Assembly (NCBI RefSeq): GCF_006517175.1
Contig: NZ_CP041186.1
Location: 7,983,207 to 8,047,206, forward strand
Length of the DNA: 64,000 nt
Direction of reading: 5' to 3'
DNA from: Persicimonas caeni
GTDB lineage: Bacteria > Myxococcota_A > Bradymonadia > Bradymonadales > Bradymonadaceae
Shown: positions 26,200 through 35,700 of the stretch, one piece after another
Position numbering within the stretch: position 1 is the first letter of the stretch
Layout: each line of letters starts with the position of its first letter
Notes under the pieces: model-generated
Database searches by the model: none
Told to the model about the DNA's origin: nothing
What the model saw: only the letters and a program-made list of their open reading frames with translations
Position numbers and translations under genes: made by a program

Positions 26200-28960
26200 G
26201 CTGGTCCTCGAGCTTGTCACGCTCCAAGATGAGTTCCTCGAGGGTGGCCTCGCGGTCGGCGAGCTCCTTTTCGAGCTCTGCGATGCGCTCTTCGAGCTCG
26301 GCTTGAAGGTCCTCACCATCCTCGTCGGAGGCCTCGAGTTCCTCGATGCGTGCGGCGAGTTCTTCGACGCGCCCCTCGAGTTCGTCGCGCTCTTCGGTCA
26401 GTTCGGCGATTTGCTCGTCCTTTTCGGCCTCGAGCGCCTCGAGCTTCTCGGCGTGCTCGGCGCGAAGCTCTTCCATCTCGGCGCCCTGTGAACCTTCGAT
26501 CTCCTCTTTGTCGGCGCGCAACGCCTCGAGTTTCTCTTCGTACTCCTCTTCGACCGACTCGATCCGCTCGGCAAGCGCGTCGCGCTCCTCGGCGATTTCT
26601 CCGAGTTCGCGGGTCAGCTCGGTCGAATCCTGCTCGAGCTCTTCGATCTTGGCCTGCGCCTCGACGAGGTCCTCTTCGAGCTGCTCCATCAACTCCTCGC
26701 GCTCGGCGAGGTCCTCGGCGGTCGGGCCGGCCTCGAGCGCCTCTTCGAGTTCGGCGACGCGCGCCTTGAACTCGTTGTTCTTCTTGACCAGCGCGCGCAG
26801 GTCGCCGGAAAGCTCGTCGAAGATGGCCTTTTTCTTCTTCTTGTCGGCCTTGAGTTCGTCGACGGTCGCCTCGAGTTCCTCGATCTGCTCGACCCACTTG
26901 CGCCGATTGCTCTGCAGGTAATCGGTCTCGCGGGCGAACGCCTCTTTCTCTTGCTTGTGCTCGTCGCGCTCCTTGCGGAACTGGTCACGCTCGGCGCTGA
27001 CGGTGTCGAGACGATCCTGAAGGTCGTCGAGCAGCTCGCGGCTCTCGGCCAAATCGGCCTCGAGCGTGTCGCGGCGCTCGATGAGCTCGTCACGCTCTGC
27101 GGTGGTCGTCTCGAGGGCGTTTTTGGTCTCCTCGAGATCTTGCTGCAGCGCCACCACGTCGTCGTCGGTGGGCCGGGCATCCAAGGTCTGCTGGAGCACG
27201 TCGCGCTCGTCCTCGACCTGGGTGAGCTGAGCGCGCAAGGCGTCGGCCTCCTCGGTCAGCGTGTCGATCTGCGCGTTGGCGTCCTCGAGTTGGCCTTCGA
27301 GTTCGGCGATGCGCTCCTCTTGCGATTCGACGGTCGCGATACGCGCGTCGAGCTGCTCTTGTAGCTCGTCCCGCTCGGTCTCCAACTCGGCGATGCGCGT
27401 CTCCAGCTCGATGATCTTCTCTTCGGCCTGGTGGAAGCGCTCCTCGAAGCTCTGCAAGCTCTCTTGAGCCTCGCTGAGCTGCTCGCCGAGCTGCGAGCTC
27501 TCCTCGGCCACCTCGAACTTCTCCTTTTCGGTCTCGGCGAACTTGTCCTGAATCGCCTCGAGCTCCGCCTCGGCCTCGTCGAGCTGGGCGGTCAGGTTGT
27601 CGATGGTGTCGTCGCGCGTCTGGATATCGTTGTGGGCCGCTTCGAGCTCGTCGGTCAGCCCGTCGATCTCTTCGCGCGCCTCGGCCAACTGACCCTCGAG
27701 CGCGTCGAGCTCCTCGGGCTCGGGTGCGGCTTCGAGCTCGCTGCGCGTCTCCTTGAGCTGGCGCATCAAATTCCGGCGCTCATCCGAGAGGCGGTCGCGC
27801 TCTTTGCGGAGCCGCTCGATCTGCAGCTGTGCTGCTCCGCCGGGATCGGAGCCGGCGGCGTCGAGCTCGCGCTGCAGGTCGTCGTTATCGGCCTCGAGCC
27901 GGGCAAGACGCTCTTTGAGCTCCTCGTTTTCGGCGCGCAGCGCCTCGGCCTCGCCCGAATCGACAGCTGCTCCACCACCGCTGGGCGCGATCCCTGCAGC
28001 GGCGAGCCCCTGCGCGATCTCTTCGGGCGGGGCGTTGGTCGTATCGTCGTACAGGTCCTTGACGATGTCGCCCGACTCGGCGCGGGTGTCGAGATCGTCG
28101 TCGTCCTCCTCGCGGTACTCGTAGATGCCGTCATCGGCGCCTGTGGGCGCCGAGTCGGCCGGCTGCACGGGCTGGTCGGCGATCTCTTCGAAGTCACCGT
28201 CGCTCAGCATGACCGGCTCGGCATACTCCTCGTCGGCGTAGTCGTCACCGTAGGCATCGCCGTAGCCGTCTCCATACCCGTCGTCGTAGTTATCGCCGTA
28301 GTTTGCTCCGTAATCGTCACCGTAGGCGTCATCAGACGGCCCGAAGCGATTGCCGCCGCTCGGCGGCGGTGAGGGTGGCGCGCCTCCGGCCGGCCCCTGA
28401 TTGATCGGCTCGGCGCTGATGGGCTCGGCGCTGATCGGCTCGGCGCCAAAGCCCGACGACTCGACGAGTCCCTCGGTATGCTCGGCGCCAAAGCCCGGCT
28501 GAGACTGGGACGGCTGCTGGAAACCCGGCGAAGACTGGGCGGGCTGCTGGAAGTTGGGCGATGATTGCGGTTGCTGCTGGAAGCCGCCGGCGCCGAATTG
28601 GCCACCCTGCGGCTCCTCGACCGGCTCGACATCGACCGACGCCGGCCCCACGCTCTCGACGCCCGCAGTCTCGACGAAGTCCAGCGGAAACTCGCCACAC
28701 CGAATCCGATCGCCGTCGACCAAGACCTGGTTTTGAATCCGACTGCCGTTGACGTAGCTGCCGTTCGAGCTGTTCAGGTCGTACAGGGTGACCTGGCCGT
28801 TGTCGAAGACGAGCTTGGCGTGTTTGCGGGAGATCGACGGATTGTTGATCCGCACGATATTTCCCGGGTTACGCCCGATGGTCACTTCGGGAAAATTCGG
28901 GCCGATGTCGACCGAAACTTCCTGACCGGAATCTGGATCCTGATAGATCAGTTTTGCCAC
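26180..28960 (-). CDS. FHA-domain protein with very long coiled coil
   Basis: 926 aa. An N-terminal FHA domain (residues about 1-95; VTIGRNPGNIVRINNPSISRKHAKL, LNSSNGSYVNG) should bind phosphothreonine peptides. A Gln/Pro/Ser-rich linker and an Asp/Tyr/Gly-rich repeat stretch (about 200-240, 'YGD' repeats) follow. From about residue 325 to the end it is one nearly continuous coiled coil rich in Glu, Leu and Arg. The long frame-1 GTG start at 28960 is preferred because AGGAAGG lies 7 nt upstream and the FHA domain starts there; an upstream ATG (28996) has none. It is probably a scaffold responding to Ser/Thr kinases. It is divergent from the ParA-like gene. Confidence 0.9.
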   Translation of the reverse strand: MAKLIYQDPDSGQEVSVDIGPNFPEVTIGRNPGNIVRINNPSISRKHAKLVFDNGQVTLYDLNSSNGSYVNGSRIQNQVLVDGDRIRCGEFPLDFVETAGVESVGPASVDVEPVEEPQGGQFGAGGFQQQPQSSPNFQQPAQSSPGFQQPSQSQPGFGAEHTEGLVESSGFGAEPISAEPISAEPINQGPAGGAPPSPPPSGGNRFGPSDDAYGDDYGANYGDNYDDGYGDGYGDAYGDDYADEEYAEPVMLSDGDFEEIADQPVQPADSAPTGADDGIYEYREEDDDDLDTRAESGDIVKDLYDDTTNAPPEEIAQGLAAAGIAPSGGGAAVDSGEAEALRAENEELKERLARLEADNDDLQRELDAAGSDPGGAAQLQIERLRKERDRLSDERRNLMRQLKETRSELEAAPEPEELDALEGQLAEAREEIDGLTDELEAAHNDIQTRDDTIDNLTAQLDEAEAELEAIQDKFAETEKEKFEVAEESSQLGEQLSEAQESLQSFEERFHQAEEKIIELETRIAELETERDELQEQLDARIATVESQEERIAELEGQLEDANAQIDTLTEEADALRAQLTQVEDERDVLQQTLDARPTDDDVVALQQDLEETKNALETTTAERDELIERRDTLEADLAESRELLDDLQDRLDTVSAERDQFRKERDEHKQEKEAFARETDYLQSNRRKWVEQIEELEATVDELKADKKKKKAIFDELSGDLRALVKKNNEFKARVAELEEALEAGPTAEDLAEREELMEQLEEDLVEAQAKIEELEQDSTELTRELGEIAEERDALAERIESVEEEYEEKLEALRADKEEIEGSQGAEMEELRAEHAEKLEALEAEKDEQIAELTEERDELEGRVEELAARIEELEASDEDGEDLQAELEERIAELEKELADREATLEELILERDKLEDQLKSQAS

Positions 28961-29007
28961 TGATGCACCTTCCTGAGTTTGACGTCTGGGCGCCATCTAT
29001 ACCGGAG

Positions 29008-29045
29008 CCAACTTGGCCCCAAAATGTATGAGTTCCAATTTGGCC
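29008..29045. promoter_or_regulatory. Two near-palindromic boxes in the FHA/ParA divergent spacer
   Basis: CCAACTTGGCC (from 29008) and CCAATTTGGCC (from 29035) are almost identical, each with a 9-bp near-palindrome CCAA-N-TTGG, 27 bp apart. The position between two divergent genes suggests a shared operator. No regulator is known. Confidence 0.35.
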
Positions 29046-29159
29046 TGTTTCCGACTACTTTGTGCGGGGGCACGACCACGCGCCGTTGTGAAGCCGCGGG
29101 CTCATAACCTATCGTGCGAGGGTGCCCTTGCCAAGTGCTTGAAGAGTTAAGAGGGAACC

Positions 29160-30845
29160 TTGAATCGTATCGGCCCAAAGCTGCACTCGGACCGACCCAA
29201 AGTCGTGGCCTTCGGAGGAGGAAAGGGAGGCACCGGACGGAGCACCATGTGCGCGGAAGTCGCGCGCTCGATTGCCCGTCAGAATCAGCGCGTGCTGTGC
29301 CTGGACGCCTCATGGTCGTGCCCGACGCTCAATGTCTTGCTGCACGCGGAGGAGCCGCGCTTCGATTTCCGCTCCGAGCCGATCCCGCCGATCGGCGAAG
29401 ACGGATCGCACGTGGCCGACTTTATCGTGCCCACCGGCAGCAAGAATATCTGGTTGGCCAATATCGGCTCGGCTCGCCATTTTCCGTTCGTGCGCCCGCG
29501 CCTGGGCGCCGACGCCATCCTGGCGCAGTTGCACGAGCTCGACTTCGACTGGATTCTCATCGATCTTTCGCCGGGCCTCGACCCGTTCGACGTCGGCCTG
29601 TTCACCCTGAGCGACGTCCCCATCGTGGTCTGCTCGCCCGAGCCCGCCTCGGTGCGCATGTCCACCCAATACCTGCGCTCGGCCTTCTACCAGGCGATCG
29701 GCTACCACCCGCAGGCGCCTCAGGCGCGTGACGACGTGCTCGAGATGCTCTACGAGCAGCCGCTCAACATGAGCCTCGACAGCCTGATCGACAGCGCGCG
29801 CGACTCCGAGGAAGCACGCCACGTGGTGCTCGACACCGGCCGGCGCTTCGAGACGTATCTGGTGGTCAACCTGGTGCGTGAGGGCTCCGAGCGCGATCTG
29901 GGCTACGTGTTGTGTCACGCCTGGCACCAGGAACTGAACATCTTTCCGCGCGTGCTCGCCGCGGTCGACTACGAAGATCGGCGCTGGTTCTACAATCGGC
30001 GCACCACCGGGCTCGGCCCGGGGCGCGGCGACGAGGCGCTGTCCAAAGACACCGAGACGCTGGCCAAGAATCTGCTCGACATCTCGCTGGTCGACGCGCG
30101 CTTCCCACGCCCGGTCCCGCGCTCGTCGAACACTCACCCGGCGCTGCAGCTCGGCATCAGCCCCGAAACCGCCAAGAACGAGGTGCGCCAACACTGCCGG
30201 CGTCTGTGGGAGGGCTACCGTCGCGAGGAGAGCATCTCGCTGGTCTTCAGCAACCCCGCCGACCGAAAGAGCATCGCCGACGAGCTCGAGACGCTGTATC
30301 GACAGGTCCTGACCATGTCGAGCGACACGTTCAGCCCCGATCAGGTGCAGGCCGCGCGCCGCGACGCTGTGCGTCGTCGCCCTGCAGCCGAGGCATCCGA
30401 GGCGCCCCAAGGACGCCGTCGCAACGAGACGCCCCCGCTCCCCATGCAGGCCGCCCGACGAGAGCCGCCCCAGGCTAAATCGGACGCCTCCGAAGGCTCC
30501 ACCAACGAGACGGCGCCCGACAACGTCGCCGACGAGGCTAAACAGGCAGGCCGAGAGGCCGAAGCCGACGAGGCGCCGACCCAACTCGACAAGCTCCGCG
30601 CCCGCACCGACTCCCCCGGCGAAATCGTCGCCTCGCTGCGCCGACAGGCCGACTTGAGCCTCCAGGAGCTCAGCCTGCGCACCCACATCGGCATCAAATA
30701 CTTGGCCGCCATCGAGGACGCCGACCTCGAAGTGCTGCCGCGCCCGGTCTACCTGCGCGGCTACCTGCGCGAGATCGCGCGCATCTTCGACGTCGAGGCG
30801 CAGCCTCTCATCGACGAGTATTTTCGGTTTTTGGAGGAAGGGTGA
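29160..30845 (+). CDS. ParA/MinD-like ATPase with C-terminal RodZ-type HTH domain
   Basis: 561 aa. The N-terminal deviant Walker A is AFGGGKGGTGRSTMCAEVAR. A MinD/FlhG-like domain follows (FDWILIDLSPGLDPFDVGLF as Walker B region, IVVCSPEPASVRMSTQYLRSAFY) to about residue 330. A Pro/Glu/Ala-rich linker leads to a helix-turn-helix (residues about 480-555, LRRQADLSLQELSLRTHIG, VYLRGYLREIARIF) like the cytoplasmic HTH of RodZ, here with no membrane helix. The start is TTG 29160 with AGAGGGAA 5 nt upstream. It may position a membrane or polar complex; the target is unknown. It is divergent from the FHA coiled-coil gene. Confidence 0.9.
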   Translation: MNRIGPKLHSDRPKVVAFGGGKGGTGRSTMCAEVARSIARQNQRVLCLDASWSCPTLNVLLHAEEPRFDFRSEPIPPIGEDGSHVADFIVPTGSKNIWLANIGSARHFPFVRPRLGADAILAQLHELDFDWILIDLSPGLDPFDVGLFTLSDVPIVVCSPEPASVRMSTQYLRSAFYQAIGYHPQAPQARDDVLEMLYEQPLNMSLDSLIDSARDSEEARHVVLDTGRRFETYLVVNLVREGSERDLGYVLCHAWHQELNIFPRVLAAVDYEDRRWFYNRRTTGLGPGRGDEALSKDTETLAKNLLDISLVDARFPRPVPRSSNTHPALQLGISPETAKNEVRQHCRRLWEGYRREESISLVFSNPADRKSIADELETLYRQVLTMSSDTFSPDQVQAARRDAVRRRPAAEASEAPQGRRRNETPPLPMQAARREPPQAKSDASEGSTNETAPDNVADEAKQAGREAEADEAPTQLDKLRARTDSPGEIVASLRRQADLSLQELSLRTHIGIKYLAAIEDADLEVLPRPVYLRGYLREIARIFDVEAQPLIDEYFRFLEEG

Positions 30846-30929
30846 TCGATCACTCAAAACAAGTTGATGAATCCACGCTGCCGGTCTATCCTCACAAGCG
30901 GTCACTCAACCAACCACCGATAAAACGAC

Positions 30930-31202
30930 ATGGCTAAAGTTTCTGATCCCAAGAAGGCAGCTCGGCGCGCACGCGTCATCGCCTCGGATATCGCCATCTA
31001 CCCCGACATTCAGAAGAAGATCGAGCGGGGCATCAAGAACGACAACCTCTTCGAAGAGCTCGCCGACGTGCTCCGCGAGGCGCGCAGCCACTTCGAAGCG
31101 TACGTGGACGCCGACCTGGTCGAGAACACGAATATCTTCGAGAAGGCGTTCATCGACACCGTCTTTGCCAACACCGCTCACATCGATAGCGAGATTTGGT
31201 AG
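30930..31202 (+). CDS. Hypothetical protein, 90 aa
   Basis: Not recognised as a named family. It is a soluble, mostly helical protein with a basic N-terminus (DPKKAARRARVIASDIAIYP), a central KIERGIKNDNLFEELADVLREAR helix and an acidic C-terminal half. There is no signal or membrane segment. The start lacks a clear Shine-Dalgarno sequence. Its stop overlaps the TTG start of the pseudouridine synthase gene by 7 bp, so it heads a coupled three-gene unit. This arrangement supports it as a real gene. Confidence 0.7.
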   Translation: MAKVSDPKKAARRARVIASDIAIYPDIQKKIERGIKNDNLFEELADVLREARSHFEAYVDADLVENTNIFEKAFIDTVFANTAHIDSEIW

Positions 31203-32143
31203 GCGAACCGACCACATTTAGCTTCATCGTCGAACCCGACGACGAGGGGATGCGTCTGGATGTCTTTCTGGCAGACCAGGACGATCCCCCCATTTCACGT
31301 TCCCAAGTCAAGAAGCGGATGAACGCCGGCGAGATCACCGTCAACGGTGAGCACGTCAAGGCGGGCTATTCGCTTCGTGAAGACGACGTGATCCGTTGGG
31401 AGTTCCAGCCGCCCAAGAAGCCCTCGCTCGAGGCGCAGCCCATCCCCATCGACCTGCTGTACGACGACGGCTACCTGGCCGTGGTCGACAAACCGGCAGG
31501 CATGGTCGTGCACCCGGCTCCGGGCCACCCCGACGGCACGCTGGTCAACGCCCTGCTCTACCACTTCGACGACCTGGCCGGCATCGGCGGCGAGCTTCGC
31601 CCCGGCATCGTCCACCGCCTCGACAAAGACACCAGCGGCGCGCTCGCCGTGACCAAATGCGACGAGGCGCACCGCTTCTTGGCGCGCCAGTTTCGCGACC
31701 ACTCCATCGAGCGCAAGTACCACGCGCTCGTCTTCGGCCCGGGCCTCGACGACGAGGGCACCTTCGAGAGCTGGCACAAGCGCGACCCGAACAATCGCTT
31801 TCGGTTCACCGGACGCATCGAGGCCAAGCGCCGCGCGATTACCCACTACAAGGTCAAAGAGCGCTACGATTCGGGCGTATGCCTGGTCGAGTGCTGGCTC
31901 GAGACCGGCCGCACCCACCAAATTCGCATGCACTTCTTCGAGGCGAACGCCCCGCTGTTGGGCGACGACGTCTACGGCGGCAAGAACACCTCGAGCACCA
32001 AGCTCATCGACCGCCAGGCGCTGCACGCCCGCGAACTCGGCTTCGACCACCCCGAAGGCCACCACGTCCACTGCGAAGCGCCCTACCCCGACGACTTCGC
32101 CCAGGCCCTCGAGGCGCTGCGCGCCGGTAAGGACTGGCGTTGA
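31196..32143 (+). CDS. RluA-family pseudouridine synthase (RluD-like)
   Basis: 315 aa. The N-terminal S4 RNA-binding domain (RLDVFLADQDDPPISRSQVKKRM, GEITVNG) is followed by the catalytic domain with LLYDDGYLAVVDKPAGMVVHP and the active-site motif PGIVHRLDKDTSGAL (catalytic Asp). ARQFRDHSIERKYHALV and ETGRTHQIRMHF follow. This is the RluC/RluD layout that isomerises uridines in 23S rRNA; which positions are modified is not clear from sequence. The start is TTG 31196, overlapping the upstream gene. The stop overlaps the next TTG start (TTGA). Confidence 0.93.
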   Translation: MVGEPTTFSFIVEPDDEGMRLDVFLADQDDPPISRSQVKKRMNAGEITVNGEHVKAGYSLREDDVIRWEFQPPKKPSLEAQPIPIDLLYDDGYLAVVDKPAGMVVHPAPGHPDGTLVNALLYHFDDLAGIGGELRPGIVHRLDKDTSGALAVTKCDEAHRFLARQFRDHSIERKYHALVFGPGLDDEGTFESWHKRDPNNRFRFTGRIEAKRRAITHYKVKERYDSGVCLVECWLETGRTHQIRMHFFEANAPLLGDDVYGGKNTSSTKLIDRQALHARELGFDHPEGHHVHCEAPYPDDFAQALEALRAGKDWR

Positions 32144-32628
32144 ACACCATCGCTGAACTCATCGGCATAAGCGAAGCCCACTTGGGCTGGCTGCTGTCGG
32201 CGGCCTTCGCCGCCATCCTCATCCTCATCGTCATCGCCCGCGCCGTGCGCCGAAGCTTTCGCTCCTGGCGCGCCCAACGGCGCGGCAAGGCCGCCTCGCG
32301 CAGCGAGAAAGCCGCCGCGCAGCTATTGGAGCGAGAGGGCTACCGGGTGCTCGATTCACAGGTCAGGGCGTATTGGACGGTGACCATCGACGGCGAGCCC
32401 CACGACATCGAGATTCGCGCCGACCACCTGGTGGAGAGCGCTGGGCGGCGTTATATCGCCGAGGTAAAGATGGGCGCCGAGGCGCCCCAGATCACGACGG
32501 CAGCGACGCGCCGGCAGCTTCTCGAGTACCGCTGCGCCTACGACGTCGACGGCATCCTGCTGGTCGACATGCAGAAACTGGTGATTCGATTGGTGGAGTT
32601 CGACCTGAACGACACGATTGATGCCTGA
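32140..32628 (+). CDS. Membrane-anchored PD-(D/E)XK nuclease-like protein
   Basis: 162 aa. One N-terminal membrane helix (LGWLLSAAFAAILILIVIA), then a very basic stretch (RRSFRSWRAQRRGK) that could bind nucleic acid. A restriction-endonuclease-like core follows: SEKAAAQLLEREGY helix, strands around DIEIRADHLV (Asp) and RRYIAEVKMG (E-x-K), and a later Gln-containing helix (RRQLLEYRCAY). The order helix, D, ExK, Q-helix fits the PD-(D/E)XK superfamily, but the family is divergent and activity is unproven. It starts at a TTG overlapping the pseudouridine synthase stop by 4 bp. Confidence 0.7.
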   Translation: MNTIAELIGISEAHLGWLLSAAFAAILILIVIARAVRRSFRSWRAQRRGKAASRSEKAAAQLLEREGYRVLDSQVRAYWTVTIDGEPHDIEIRADHLVESAGRRYIAEVKMGAEAPQITTAATRRQLLEYRCAYDVDGILLVDMQKLVIRLVEFDLNDTIDA

Positions 32629-32633
32629 GTGCA

Positions 32634-32732
32634 TTCACGGAAGACTTTCGCGAAGTGTTCGGTGCGTGGGCATCTTGCCTTCGTCGGCGAGCGCTGGAAG
32701 CACTCGCACCGAAAGACAAAAGTCCTCCGTGA
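32634..32732. terminator. Nested inverted repeat between convergent genes
   Basis: An outer pair (32634-32648 with 32719-32732, one mismatch) and an inner perfect 9-bp pair (TTCGGTGCG 32658-32666 with CGCACCGAA 32705-32713) form a long stem between the nuclease-like and kinase genes. A bidirectional termination role is likely. Confidence 0.55.
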
Positions 32733-32755
32733 TTGCTCTTAGCCCTCGCAGCGAA

Positions 32756-35700
32756 TCAGTTCAGCAACAGCTTCGACACGTTCATGATCCTGCGGTTGAT
32801 GTCCCGGTTCATGAACGAGGCGCGAAGCTCGTCGTCTTCGATGCGGTCGCGACGGTGGACGACGAAGTCGCGGGCGCGGGCAATGGCCTGCTTTTTGTCG
32901 TCCTGGAATTCGTCTTCGTCGGGCAAGATCTGGGTGTGGAAGTACAGGATGGCGTCCATCGAGTAGATCTCGCCGTCGTCGACCGTGTCGACGGCCGCCT
33001 GGGACTTCTCGATCGCCTCGTCGCGACGCCCGAGGATGCGCAAGGCGCGGGCCATCAGAGAATTGGCGTAGGCGGTGCCCCAGGTCATCTCGGCGGCCTC
33101 GCTTCGCTCGAGGCCGTCCTCGGCCTGCATCAGCGCCACGCGGGCGTCGTCGGAGGTGCCTGCGGCCAAGCGCACCTCGGCGAGCGCGAGGGTGGCGTGG
33201 ATGCTCAGGTAGACGTTCGGGATGGAGTCGGCGATGCGCAGGCCCTCGTGCAGCGCTTGGTCGGCGGCCTTCAGCTCGCCCTGGTCCAGGTAGCACAGGC
33301 CCAGCGAAATCTGGCCGTCGGCGATCACGCCGTTGACCCCTGCTTTGCGCGCCAGATAGATGCCGCGCTGGATCTTCGAGATGGCCCGGTCGACTTCGCC
33401 GAGCAGGTAGTAGGCGTGGCCCAGGTTGATCAATACGCTCGCCTCGTCGCGGCGATGGCCAAGACGGCGGCACTGCTCGAGCGCACGCTCGTAGCGCTCC
33501 AGCGCTTCGGTGAACTGACCGTTGTAGACCAGCGCCACGCCCGTGTTGATCAAGAGCAGACGCGTCTGCTTGCCGATTTCGCCGCGCTCGGCGTGCTCGA
33601 GCGCTTCTTCGTAGGCGTCGAGCGCCTCGCGGTGGCGGCCCGACTGGCGCAAAATGATGCCGCGCAGGTTGTGGCAAGTCGCCAGGCCCTCGGCCGTCTC
33701 GTCGTCCTCGTCCTCGTAGACCGCGATCGCCTTCTGGAGCAGCTCGTAGGCTTGATCGCGCTTGCCCTCGTTCATCAGGCACATGACCTCGAGCTGCCAG
33801 CTCTTGGCCAGACCGATTGGACAATCATGCTCGCGAGCCACCGCGCGCGCCTCGTCGAGGTGGGCGCGGGCGGCGCCAAAGTCGCCCTCGTCGAAGTGGA
33901 ACCTCGCCTCGCGCAGCAGCACGTCGACCTGCTCGTCGGGCTCGCCGATGCGCATGACCAGTTCGTGCAGGTCGGCCAAGGTTCGGCGGCGATTGCCGAC
34001 CTGGCCGAGCTCGTGAAGCGCCTGCTCGCGCAGCAACAGCGCCTCGAAGCGGCTCTTGCTGTCCTCGTCGGCGCGCTCGAGCACCTTGGTGCACAGCCGA
34101 AGGCACTCGGCGGCGCCGAAGTCGCGAAACGCCTCTTCGGCAGCCATCTTGTAGTACTCGACGGCCTTCTCGGCCTCGCCGGCGCCGTCGAAATGCTTGG
34201 CGATGAGCGCGTTGTCGGCGATGCCGTGCTCGCCGGAGCTCGCCACGAGGTGCTCGGCGATTTGCAGGTGTAGCGACTCCGCCTCTTCGGGGAGCAGGCT
34301 TCGCGAGGCGACCTCCTGAGTCAGCGCATTGCTGAAGCGATAGCGGCGCTGCGCGTCGGGAATCGCCAACGGGTCGTAGGTGTCGTTGGGCGCCGGCTCG
34401 TGGCTGTCGGTGCGCTCGAGCAGGTCGAGCTCGACGAGCTGCTCGAGCTCCTCGACCGGCTTGCGTCCCAGGACGAGCTCGGCGTCGGCCACCGAAAATG
34501 GCGTCCACAACAACGAGACCTTCTGCAACACGATCTTCACCGGCAGCTCGAGCCGGTCGATACGCGCGCCGATGAGGCCCTCGACGCTTGCGGGCAGCCA
34601 CTGCGGACTCTCGTCGCTCGTCTCTAGCTTTTGCAGCTCCTCGGCATCGTCGAGCAGCCCGCGGTCGCGCAGGACCTCGACGACCTCCTTGATGAAGAGC
34701 GGGTTGCCGCCCGAGCGATGCAGCACCTCGTCGACCAGACGCTTGTCGAAGACGCCGTGGACCCGAAGCAGGTCGCGCACCAGCGCCCGCGCCTCGTCGG
34801 GGTTGAGCTCGCCGAGTTGCTCGACGGTCACGTGCTGCGCGTTGGCGAACGCCTCGAAGGCGCTGTCGCCCTCGGGCACCCGCGAGGGGTTGGCCGTGGC
34901 GACCATGAACGCCGGCGCGTCGCGCCGCGAGTTGAAGAACTGCGTGGAGAACTCGAGCGTCGACTCGTCGAGGTTTTGCGCGTCCTCGACGGCCAGCACG
35001 ATCGGCTTTCGCTCCGCAAAGCGAAGCAACACCTTCGAGATCGACAGGTATTTACGCGCGCGGCGCTCCTCTCCGTCGAGGTCGCGAAAGCGACTGCCGG
35101 GGTATTTGACGCTGAAAATCGAGCCGAGCGAGTGCAGCAGAAGCTCGCGCTCCTCGGCATCCTCGTCGGGAAAGAGCGCCTCGACGCGGGTGCGCAGCGT
35201 GTCGCGCAGCTGACGCAGGTCGTCTCGGGGCCCCAGGCGCATCACCTCGGTCAGAAAGTCGGCCACCGCGCCCAGGGGCACGTCGCGCTCGAAGGGCGTG
35301 ATCATCGCCCGCACGATGCGCACGTTTCTGGGGGCGAGCCCTGCCAAAAACTCCTCGACGAGTGTCGACTTTCCGATGCCCTGCTCGCCGGTGATGAGCA
35401 TCGCGCCGGCCTGGCCGCGAAGCAGCGTCTGGCGGTAGGCCGTGCGCAGCACGCGCAGCGGAATCTCACGTCCACGAAACGCGCGGTAGCTTCGTCGCAA
35501 CTCGTCGAGCTGGGCGCGCTGGCTCTTGCGGCCTACCAGCCGGTGCGGCCTGAGCGAGCGCTCGTTGCCCTGGGCGTCCTCGAAGCGAATCTCGTCGACC
35601 GTCTCGCACTCGTACTCGCGGCGCACGCGACGGTAGACCTGCCCGCCCAGCAACACCTCTTTGGCCATCGCCGCTTGCGCCAGACGCACCGCGACCTCGT

